A DNA stretch of 64,000 nt from Drosophila persimilis (taxonomy: Eukaryota; Arthropoda; Insecta; Diptera; Drosophilidae): contig NW_020825342.1 in NCBI RefSeq assembly GCF_003286085.1, positions 1 to 64,000 of the forward strand. Direction: 5' to 3'. Position numbers and translations under genes: made by a program. Of this stretch, positions 9,276-18,841 are shown piece after piece (the first letter of the stretch is position 1; each line of letters starts with the position of its first letter). A model generated the notes under the pieces. The model was not told the DNA's origin. It did not search any database and saw nothing but the letters and a program-made list of their open reading frames with translations.

Positions 9276-10835
9276 ATGTCATTAAATTGGAGTTTTGACG
9301 AGATTGAGCCAAACGACCATTCCGATATTATCTGCTTTATTTACGTAAGACAGGTAGAATATCGGACACAGCTTTTAAGAACAAGTTGTAACCACGTATT
9401 TCATTTAGTTTGTTTTAATACGAGAAGAGGTGGAAAGACCGTGTGCCCGATGTGCAACAAGCCCCTACAATCATCCGCTCCTAGCTTAGCGGAGGAATTA
9501 GCCGTAGCGCAGGCGTCCGCCTCGAATGTAGAGTCTTCTCAGCTTCTAATGAGAACCCGATCACAGCGTGTGACAGCAGCTCCAGCTGCGAATACTGAAA
9601 ATTTACCTTCTGTTGGTCCAACTGAAGTTGGTGTACCAATCATGCCAGTTCCGAGTAGCGAGCCAGCGAATGAAGCAAGCCCAGGCTTGGCTCAAATGGC
9701 ACAGGCGTTGCCGGACGCTATGGGTCAAATCGGGTTGTTATCTCAAGCCATGACTCAAATGACTCAGACTATGGAAATAGGATTCCAACGTTTGGCAAGT
9801 CCAACGGTACAGCCGCCGAATGACCAAGCTGCTGGATCTTCACAGCCTAGTGGAGAAAACCAAACCTTCGAACAGTTGTTCCAAATACCAACTCGAGAGT
9901 CCGTAGGTGCCCCGATAACTCAGGCTAATGATTCTGCTGTTTCGGTAACCCCATGGGGATCCCAACAGATAGCGGGACTACGACCCGATAGGATTGGACA
10001 AATAATCGCAGGATGGAAGGTGCGGTTATCTGGAAATTCGTCCATGTCGGTGGAAGATTTCATATATCGGATAGAAGCGTTAACCAAACAGACCTTAGAG
10101 GGTAATCTCGACCTAGTGGCCAGAAACGCCATTTATTTATTTGAAGCCAGTGCTAGCGAGTGGTTTTGGCGTTACCATAAAAGCGTACCCTCCGTGACCT
10201 GGCCGCAGCTAAGTACAGCCCTAAAAACTCGATTTAGGGATGGGCGTACCGACCTAGAAATTCGTACGGCAATAGTGCAACGAAAGCAGAAGCCGCACGA
10301 ACTATTTGATACATTTTACGAAGCCATTGTAACCTTGTCCGATAAACTAGTCAACCCCATGTCCGAAATGTCGCTGTTGGAAGTGCTAAAGTCGAATCTC
10401 TTGGCCGATATCCAACATGAAATTTTATACATTCCCATTCTGTCAGTAGCACAATTGCGCAACCTAGTGCGTACTCGCGAACGTTTTTTGCAAGCAGTGG
10501 CTAAGCCTATGGGCAGCGCTGAGCCGAAGCGTATTCCTATACGACGACAGGTGCATGAAATTGTGGTGCAGACAGACCAGGAAGGCGATGAGGTCGATGA
10601 AACCCAACAGCTAGATATTGCTGCGGTAATCCTTTCCTGTTGGAACTGTGGTTGTCAGGGGCATCGGTATCAAGACTGCGTAGGTGATCGCACCGTCTTT
10701 TGTTACGGCTGTGGCAAACGGGATACGTATAAACCGTCGTGCTCTAGGTGCAACGATTCAAAAAACTCGTCAAGCCGTGCACAACCGACAGGTGCACGCA
10801 AACCAAACAGTTCGAAAGCAACGAACACCATTTAA
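9276..10835 (+). CDS. gag: Gag with N-terminal degenerate RING finger, block A
   Basis: This 519-residue Gag has an unusual N-terminus. Residues 25-70 form a RING-like zinc finger with the CNHVFHLVC core and a CPMC pair; the second metal ligand of the first pair is a Tyr (CFIY). A Gln/Pro/Ser-rich linker follows to about residue 235. The retrotransposon capsid domain then covers about residues 240-400 (GWKVRLSG, SEWFWRYH, RFRDGRTD). Two imperfect zinc knuckles (CWNCGCQGHRYQDC and CYGCGKRDTYKPSC) lie near residues 450-490. The frame is intact. Pol opens in the -1 frame with an 88-bp overlap. Lineage may be Osvaldo/Ulysses-like, but that is inference from general Gag type and primer site. Confidence 0.82.
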   Translation: MSLNWSFDEIEPNDHSDIICFIYVRQVEYRTQLLRTSCNHVFHLVCFNTRRGGKTVCPMCNKPLQSSAPSLAEELAVAQASASNVESSQLLMRTRSQRVTAAPAANTENLPSVGPTEVGVPIMPVPSSEPANEASPGLAQMAQALPDAMGQIGLLSQAMTQMTQTMEIGFQRLASPTVQPPNDQAAGSSQPSGENQTFEQLFQIPTRESVGAPITQANDSAVSVTPWGSQQIAGLRPDRIGQIIAGWKVRLSGNSSMSVEDFIYRIEALTKQTLEGNLDLVARNAIYLFEASASEWFWRYHKSVPSVTWPQLSTALKTRFRDGRTDLEIRTAIVQRKQKPHELFDTFYEAIVTLSDKLVNPMSEMSLLEVLKSNLLADIQHEILYIPILSVAQLRNLVRTRERFLQAVAKPMGSAEPKRIPIRRQVHEIVVQTDQEGDEVDETQQLDIAAVILSCWNCGCQGHRYQDCVGDRTVFCYGCGKRDTYKPSCSRCNDSKNSSSRAQPTGARKPNSSKATNTI

Positions 10836-12211
10836 TGGACGTTTCGACAGTTCCATTACTCCCGGACTTACAAAAACTCCCAGACATTCCGTCACACACT
10901 TGTATTTTAACCCCAAGTAGGGAAAGAATTCAACTACCGACTCGATCTCGAAAGCGATTGCTCCAATATCGGCAAACTGTCAAAAACGAGCGCTCTAACG
11001 TATTGGCGTCAGTCGTTAATACGTCCAAGGACTGGCGACCCTATGCGGAAGTCACCGTACTGGGAAGGACGCTCAGTGGACTGATGGATACCGGCGCATC
11101 CATAAGTTGCATAGGTGGGAAGTTTGCGGCCGACCTGGTTCAGAATCCGAACCCGATCAAGCCTGTGAGAGCAGCAGTACGGACGGCGGATGGGCAGAGC
11201 CAGCCAATAATTGGCAAAGTCACCACCGAAGTGGGTTTTCAAGGCCAGAAGGAAGTATTGAAACTGTTTGTAGTCCCATCCTTGGCGCAAGACTTATATC
11301 TAGGCATAGACTTTTGGTCTCGCTTTAATTTGTTACCTGCTTTTCTAGCCCATAAATCATTCAGTCCAGAGTTGTCAGGCTTAACATTCGATAGTACGTT
11401 ATATGTGTGTCAGAGACGGTCAACTTATTTCCCTCCTTTGCGAAGCAAGGTCTGGGAAAAACGGGCTGGTTGTCGCACGAAATTGAAGTGGGCAACGCTA
11501 AGGCAATAAAACAACGACATTATGCTGTGTCTCCAGCCGTAGAAAGGCTGATGTACGTAGAGGTAGACCGGATGTTAGCTCTTGGAGTGATCGAAGAATC
11601 AGATAGCGCATGGTCGTCACCCGTGGTCCTCGTTCGTAAACCTGGAAAGGGGCGATTATGCATCGACAGTCGGAAACTTAACGAAGTCACTGTTAAGAAC
11701 GCTTATCCCATGCCATTGATCGATGGCATTCTCAGTCGGCTTCCTCGAGCTGAGTTCATCTCAAGCATCGATTTGAAGGATGCCTATTGGCAAATTCCGC
11801 TGGAAGTAAGCGCTCGTGAAAAAACGGCGTTTACAATCCCAGGGCGCCCGTTGTATCAGTACACGGTCATGCCCTTTGGGTTGTGTAATGCACCCCAAAC
11901 GATGTCCAAGTTGATGGATAAAGTGATTTATCTAGACGACTTGTTGGTGACATCTGAATCATTTGAGCAGCATATTCAAGTTCTCACTGTCCTGTCCGCC
12001 CGATTACGCGAAGCGTGTCTGACCATTAACGTGGAGAAGTCCAAATTTTGCCTAAAGGAGGTCAAATACCTAGGCCATGTTATAGGCAACGGAACTATCC
12101 AGACAGATGTGGAGAAGGTCCAAGCGATTCAAGAGTTTCCGGTCCCACGATCCGTGAAACATGTCCGCAGTTTCTTGGGTCTCACTGCTTGGTACCACAA
12201 ATTCATTAAAA
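10748..12211 (+). pseudogene. pol: Pol fragment (protease and RT) of the RING-Gag element, block A
   Basis: The protease part (10748 to about 11405) has the LMDTGASISC active site near 11083 and the DLYLGIDFW block. A single-base change near 11405 shifts the frame before RT. RT (to 12211) shows SSIDLKDAYWQIP, MPFGLCNAPQTM and VIYLDDLLV. About ten residues normally found just before YLDD appear to be missing. The sequence stops after FLGLTAWYHKFIKN where a DINE-1 begins; RNase H and integrase are absent. Block B (34903-36366) shares the frameshift, the small deletion and the DINE-1 junction, so this damage predates the block duplication. Confidence 0.85.
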
Positions 12212-13277
12212 ACGAGGGGGAACGTTGTGAGTTGCTGCGGACACCGCAACTCTACAGTTATACCCGATACTTAGTCAGAATGGCTCTCCTCCGGCAGACG
12301 CCGCTAATATTAAACGACACGACAAAGAGTGCGTGCGAGAGAGACAGAAAATCAGTCTGAGCGTGACGTCGGGCGCTGCGTAGCCACTGCAAATTGATTT
12401 GTTACTTTTGGCTATAAAAATGATCTGATCTGATCCAGATTCAGCAATCTGATAGATATGGTCATTATCTATGATTCTGCGTTTTTAGTTTTCTCGTATC
12501 TTTAATATTGTGGTTGCAACAGATTTTCGTCCTTTGTGGGGGCGGAAGGGGGTGGGGCGAAATTTTGAGATAAACTTTTTATAGTGAGATCTAACAGGAG
12601 TGCGGACACTAAATTTGGTTACTCTAGCCTTAATACTCTCTGAGATTTGTGAATATCCCCAGATTTGCATCCTTTGCGCGGGCGGAAGGGGGTGTGGCGA
12701 AATTTTGAAACAAACTCGTCTCGGTCTGATATATTAGGAGTGTGGATACCAAATTTGGTTGCTCTAGCTTTTATAGTCTCTGAGATCTAGGCGCTAATGT
12801 TTTACTCTAAGCAAAGCCTCCTATGCTACGTGTGTGTTAGAGAGAGACAGGGCAAGAAAAAATGAAATTGTTTTCTTGATGCTGGCTATAATAACAATAC
12901 GATCCAATTCAGATTCCGCAGTCTAAAAGATACCGTCATTCTCTACGATTCTGCGTTTTTGGTTTTCTCGTATCTTTAAAATTGTGGATGCCATAGATTT
13001 TCGCCCTTTGAGGGGGCGGAAGTGGGCGGGGCAAAGTTTTGAAATATTTCTGTAGCAGTGACATATCAAAGAAGTCCGGATGTATAATGTCGTTGCTCTA
13101 GCTCTTATAGTCTTTGAGCACTAGGCGATGATAGGGACGGACAGGCAGACATGGCTCAATCGACTCGGCTATTGATGCTGATCAAGAACATATATACTTT
13201 ATGGGGTCCGAAACGATTCCTTCTGGACGTTACACACATCCACTTTCACCACAAATCTAATATACCCAATACTCATT
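12212..13277 (-). mobile_element. DINE-1-like (Helentron-type) element, 5' end trimmed, block A
   Basis: On the minus strand this has the typical DINE-1 body: the AAGTATATAT-TTCTTGATCAG-CATCAATAGCCGAGTCGA section, CCGCCC-rich repeats, and a 3' end with a GAGTTGC/GCAACTC hairpin ending CCCTCGT. About 20 bp of the 5' terminus (TATACCCGATACT and hairpin) are missing at 13277. It belongs to the subfamily with TAACACACACGTAGCATAGG. The block B counterpart is 36367-37432. Confidence 0.85.
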
Positions 13278-14128
13278 AATCTGTCTGCTGCTGAAACGCG
13301 GTGGCTAGAGTTGCTTGTTTTGCTCAAAAAAAACGTAGATAGGGAGATCATTAGCGAATAAGAAGCAATGAATCTACCCTACACCGAAAAGAAGCGACTT
13401 ATCAGGGCAGATCCAGTTACTTGTGCTAGGTATTTCGATTATAGGTATCGCGAGATTTTAAAAGTTATGAGGAATCGGGAGGGCATTTTCGGAGAAAACT
13501 TCGCCATAAAATATTATTGGCGTGTTGAATTCCAACAAAGAGGTTCCCCCCATATTCACGGCATGTTTTGGCTGAAAGATGCCCCAGCAGTGGACTTAAC
13601 CAGTACAGAGTCAATTTCAACAGTTATAGCCTTCATTAACAGACATATTACAGTAGATGTCACAGACTCTGAATTAGCTCCGTATGTTGAATACCAAAAG
13701 CATCGGCATAAGGACATGTCATGTCTTAAAAAAGCCAATAAAAAAGGAAAAAAGTTTGTAGATTCGGTATTCCATACCCTCCAATGCCCCAAACGGAGAT
13801 ATTGAGTCCACTGCCGGAGGAAACTCCAAACCTTGATTTTCACCAAGGAAATTTTAAGAAAATTCAAGACCTACTAAATTCTGATCAATCCTCTGATATT
13901 ATTGATCACTTGAGCATATTTGAGAACTTTCTTTCGCACGGACAAGTGAGCCTCAATTACGAGGACTACAAATATGCAATTTCTTCTGGTTTAAAGAAAC
14001 CACACATTTTTCTAAAAAGGTAATTTGCTGAGATTTGCGTTAATGCTTATAATAAACACATCCTTTCAATGCGAAGCGCCAATATGGATATCCAATAAAT
14101 TTTGGACCCTTATGCATGCTGTAGCTAT
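13278..14128 (+). pseudogene. Helitron replicase, Rep (HUH) domain fragment, block A
   Basis: The plus strand encodes the Helitron-like N domain. It begins with LSAAETRWLELL and is followed by IRADPVTCARYFDYR. The hallmark two-His motif of HUH replication nucleases is present as GSPHIHGMFWL near 13546. After about 13795 the frame shifts and continues as LPEETPNLDFHQGNFKK, then HIFLKR and, past a stop, VNAYNKHILSM and LDPYACCSY. The opening segment has a stop before the ATG at 13368. The piece is bounded by a DINE-1 on the left and a BEL-type LTR on the right. Block B has the same at 37433-38283. Confidence 0.88.
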
Positions 14129-14711
14129 TGTTCAGCAACAGACAAGTATTTAATGAATATTGGGAATATACAGTTCAATCTCATACACAAATACTCATAA
14201 ATAAAATTGTCCATGTCATTTCATGTAAATGAATATGACGACACGAAAAATACATTAGCAACTAAGAATAGACAATAGCACTTGTAAACTCGAACCCACC
14301 AAAAGGGATCAAGCAATAAACTATCTACTTTATTGCTGCCAAGTACCTAAGTAAATGCACTGAAATATAACCCCCGCACACAGTAAGTGTACCCAATCTA
14401 AAAATACACTCACAAGGAGCCTGTGCGTTCCTTCCCATAGAATAAGAGTACCACTGCTAGCTATATAAGCAGATGCATTTGTTCAATAAAAATCAGTATC
14501 AGAAACAGTACAATAGCTGCCTGTCACTCATCTTCCATCGCAATCATCACAGGCTGTCGCTGTGTCTTCAGATCCTCCCTTGCGCACCGTAGGATACCCA
14601 CTCCGCAGTCAAACTGGTTCAAGTTCTAGTTGCGACGACCAAACTGTAGACGGTTTATGTACCGTATGCAACCCAGCTTCCTACACATACACACACACAC
14701 ACAGATTAACA
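14129..14711 (+). repeat. 5' LTR of a BEL/Pao element, block A
   Basis: The segment starts TG and ends CA directly before a TTTGGTGACCCCGAC primer-site-like sequence, and separates Helitron coding sequence from BEL sequence. A CA microsatellite near its end differs in length from block B (38284-38870). GCTAT before it may be one target duplication copy; the other end is missing. Confidence 0.65.
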
Positions 14712-15126
14712 TTTGGTGACCCCGACCTTGGTCATCCTTTCAAACTGTCTATCAAGCTACAGCGAAAGGATTCGATCTGGACATCAGATTGAAGCAGTCG
14801 ACAGGAAATCTTCAATAAAAATTTGGCATCAGGCCATACACTTACGGTAGCATCTCCTACCAATAAGTATCACTTTGGCAAATCTGAAATATTCAGATTA
14901 TCAGCCAACAGAAAAACAGCTATAGAATTCGATTACCACCAAGGTAATCAATTTTTGTTGTTACGTGCGTTCCATAAATTGGAAACAGCACAAATCCCTC
15001 CATCCAACACATCACCTGTACTATTACCTTTCTGACCAACAACGGTTGCGATTCGGATCGTATCCAGCTTCAAAGCAAATAAAACACTCCCAACGGGTCA
15101 AAAAGTAATAAGTACAAACAGATAGA
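14712..15126 (+). other. BEL/Pao primer site and leader, block A
   Basis: TTTGGTGACCCCGACCTTGG at 14712 fits a BEL-type primer site. The remaining 400 bp before the Gag ATG contain no supported gene. Confidence 0.6.
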
Positions 15127-17121
15127 ATGGATACACATATGGAGGCAGAAGCTGCCGCTACAATGGCAATGGATGTGCAGCAAGAGATTGGTGAGGAAAT
15201 ATCGAGGCGCATTCGGAACTTTAAAAAAGATTCCCAAGAACGAAAGCAAACGGCTTCTTATTTTCAAGCCAAAATATCAGCACTCGAAAATGCGTGGAAT
15301 CGCTTCAACAAAAACGACTCCAAACTTCGCGATACAGACAAAACGGATGAATACGTAAAATTCCGTGAAGACTTACGTACAACATGTAAGCAACACATTA
15401 CGATCTTTACCGAATGCATGGATAAGCTATCACAGACGTCTAGTGCTCGTGGGGAACGTCAAATCGTCTTTAAAGAAAAGCATGAGTATCCTCCAGTAGA
15501 TCCCAAAGAAAGCGGTCTGATCCAGCAGCCCTCGAAGGATTACAGCAAACTGCTTTCACTATGTCGCCGACAAAAGTCCATAGTAGAGTCCGTTAAACGC
15601 AATCTGGAACAACTTTCAGAGGCGGAAGGACGAACATCAAGTGATTTGATAAAATCACTATGGTCTCAAGCGCAGGAAGTCCACTTCACAATTCATGAGG
15701 AATATGAGGACCCAGTGGAAGGAGGATATGACATGGAATCCTACCTAACACTGAAAAGTAAGGTCCAAAGAGCATTGGCAAAATCAGCCACACCAAACAC
15801 GGATAACGTGCATCTTCCACGCATCAGCATCCCAAAGTTTGATGGGGATCTATTAAAATGGACCCAGTTCTTCGATCTTTTCTCATGCATGGTGCATGAG
15901 ACCAACATGCCTACGGTGAAAAAGATGTGGTATCTTAAATCCACCGTTACCGGCGAGGCAGAAAGATTGATTCGACATATCGATCTAAAGGAAGAAAATT
16001 ATGAAGCCGCTTGGGAAATACTAGTTGACGCATACAACAATCCCAGAGATGTTTCGAACACGGTACTGTACCGCTTCCTCAATCACCAAACAATTAATGA
16101 CGATCCCAAGTCATTAAAAGAGTTGTATATAACAACGATAGAATCCCTTGCATCACTAAAGTGATTGGGCATCAATATATCTACATGGGATCCGATATTG
16201 ATTGCCATTATCAGAAACAAACTGGATGTAACAAATAAGGCCTTGTATGAGCAATGATTGGGAAGCTCAAAGAACATTCAGGCGCTGGATACGATGCTTC
16301 AGTTCTTGGAGCAAAAAATTCGGGTTTTAGGAACCAGTAAGAAGCCACCAGCATCAAGGAGAGAGCCAAAAGGCACGACATGTGCATCAGCAAACACAGG
16401 GAGAACGCGAGCACCCTTATGCACATTCTGCAAAAAAGCAAGCCATTGGCTCTACGGATGCGAAGAATTTCGCTCCAAATCTCCATCAGAACGACTAAAT
16501 TGGGTACAAAAACAAAAAATGTGCGTTAATTGTTTTAGAACAAATCACAAAACAAACGCATGTCCTGGTCGAAACTGCTTCAAGTGTGACAAGAAGCACA
16601 ACACGATGCTATATTTGGAAACAGCATCAGGCGCAGCTACAGGATCAAGAGGCCCGACGGTTGGTGCAGCAAGTAACAATAGTTACAATCTTCTGGCCAC
16701 AGCAAAGGTGGCAGTAGAAGCCAACAACGGGCAGGTTGCTAATTTCAGAGCACTGCTAGATTCAGGATCACAGATAAACTTGATCTCTGAACGAAATGTG
16801 CTCATGAAATCCCTTCACAATGGTTTTACGCAAAGAATTGAAGCTTTCGTATTACCACAGATAATAGCTGATCAACCAGCTCAGGCACTCGATTCAGATA
16901 GCTTAAACGTACCAAGCAAGATCTCACTGGCAGATCCAAATTTCCATAAGCCAGGCCAAATCGACATGCTAATCGGAGCCGAGCATTACTACTCGCTGCT
17001 GCTACCAGATCAACAGCAGCTAAGGACAGGAAACCCGTTGCTACAAAACACGAAACTGGGATGGATTGTGGCAGGAAAAGTCAAATCTGCTCACAATTCC
17101 TCACCCATGCCACGGGAGTAA
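15127..17121 (+). pseudogene. BEL/Pao Gag and protease, block A
   Basis: Residues from 15127 form the BEL Gag, with a DUF1759 region around 15809-16060 (IPKFDGDLLKWTQFFDLF). In-frame TGA stops at 16162 and 16255 interrupt it. The frame then continues with zinc-binding Cys clusters (CTFCKKASHWLYGC and CVNCFRTNHKTNACPG) and the aspartic protease (RALLDSGSQINLIS near 16750). Compared with block B, about 90 bp after the protease motif are deleted in frame, and 4 bp are lost near 17108, which ends this frame at 17121. The downstream MLIGAEHYYSLLL block is typical of Pao/BEL proteases. Confidence 0.88.
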
Positions 17122-17373
17122 ACGAGCTAATGGAAAGATTCTGGACTCTGGACAATCTAGAGACGGAAGACAAACCACGCACTCCAGTGGAAGCACGGTG
17201 TGAAGCTCATTTTATAGAAAATCTTCAGAGAGCTTCAGACGGCCGTTTTATTGTAAAGCTCCCATTTTCCGAACACCCTTCAGCCCTGGGGGAGTCGTTG
17301 AAAACCGCAACAAAAAGATTCCTAGCGTTGGAGCGGCGAAGCTCAACAGAAACTTGGAAGAGTTATGTGGACT
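17061..17373 (+). pseudogene. BEL/Pao Pol fragment before the LINE, block A
   Basis: After the 4-bp loss near 17108 the BEL reading frame continues here from the linker toward RT. It is cut at 17373 by a LINE. It matches block B 39839-40132 apart from a few substitutions and the 4-bp deletion. Confidence 0.85.
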
Positions 17374-17577
17374 CAGCTGCGAATAATCGGACATCCCTAG
17401 GGAGAGTACCGAAAATAAGCAGCCCCGGACAGCCAGCGGGTGTTCGCGAAGTAGCAACACTGATGATGCGCTTGTGGTGCCGCCTCGTATAAGTAGCTCA
17501 CACACTCCCCTATCCCTACACACTACCTACCCACATCCCAACCCCCCACATTCAGCTCACACCGGGCCGGACTAAGA

Positions 17578-18841
17578 GTGTTATTCGACCCGTGCCGGGA
17601 GTCAGCCTGGCTGGGGGCCCGGTATATAAAACTAGCCCAGTCTTTAACGGAGAGCTCAGGGACTTGGCAGCCCCCTGTTCTAAGTATGCCTTATCCGGGC
17701 AACGTGGATCTCTGCCCGGACGGACCGTACCCCTTCTCTGCAGCTCGTGGGAAAAGAATGGAAGAATTTAAAAACAAACAAAATGAGTCTGGCACTCCCC
17801 AAATGCCAACAGGGAGCAATCCCAAACAGGGGAAGGCAGCGGCCCAAAGGCCTGGCCCGACCCGCAAATCAGCAGGGAAAACCTGCGCGGCGGAAGATGC
17901 TAGGGAGAGCCCAAAGGGGTCCCATCCCGGTGTCGGGGTGGGTGGTGAATTGGCTCCCAAAACCGATACCTTGGCAGAGTGGCTATGCAATCCTGCGGCT
18001 GCTCTGCCTGCTGGTAAAGTGGCGGGTGATGAGTCACCATCTACTAGTGTCCAAGCCAAATCTTTTACATATGCCGATAGAAGGAGTGCTGGCAACATAC
18101 TCCGTCGGCAGAACGCAAGCCAGATGTCCAGCCCGACGGACAAATGGATAAAGAAGGTTGAGTGGGCCTCGAAGGTGCTGCCGAACTTTGGCAAGGAAGC
18201 ACCGAAGAAGGAAGCCCCTCAGCAAAAAAGGCAGCGCTCGCAGGAGACTCCGGGGCCGACACCGAAGCGCTCCAGAGTGCTGCCTAACGCATCGTTCGCG
18301 CAGATTGCCAGACTTGAGACTTGTAGACTGGAGCGAAGTGCCCAGTAGACCAAGGGCGAGAGTCTGGGTACCCGCCTCCATGAAGGAGCCGGAGCGCATC
18401 CTAAAAATGCTGCAAAGATGCAACCCCCACCTCCCAACAGCGGATTGGAAGGTGGTCAAAGTTGAGACGACACAGGGCCCCACAAACCAGGCGGTGGTCG
18501 TCCTCAACAAAGAGTCGCTGGCCCCGATTGAGGCTGCCAAAGGCGAGCTCAATTTTGGGTTCAGCTCTGTGACCGTAAAGGTCTACAAGTCGGATGCGGC
18601 GGCCGAGGCACGTCCTGTCGACAAGCCAGTCGAGCAGGACGCTGCCTCGGAGATCGAAGCACCCGACGATCACACAGAGATAGACCCAGAGGGCTACTCC
18701 ACCGATGGCACGCTGAGATGCGACTTCGAGGCGATGTGTTGCCACGAGGAAGTCGAGGACGATCCGGATGCCGACATTACAGTGGTGGAGAACACTAAGG
18801 ATGTCCCTGAGGCTCCTTCAGATCAATCTCCACCACTGTAA
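17578..18841 (+). pseudogene. LINE ORF1 (DUF4780-type), frameshifted
   Basis: The first frame (17578-18348) begins in a Pro/Gly/Lys-rich low-complexity region and ends basic (KKEAPQQKRQRS, TPKRSRV). A single-base change near 18320 shifts the reading to the frame that continues to 18841. That second part has ARVWVPASMKEPERILKMLQ and LPTADWKVVKVE, matching the DUF4780 pattern seen in Drosophila LOA-type ORF1 proteins. An acidic tail follows. The function, by family, is RNA binding in the retrotransposition particle. The true start is uncertain because of the low-complexity beginning. Confidence 0.7.

Noticed and set aside
17691-18745. Long minus-strand open frames over LINE ORF1
   Set aside because: They are GC-rich shadows; the plus strand shows recognisable DUF4780-type motifs and element order.
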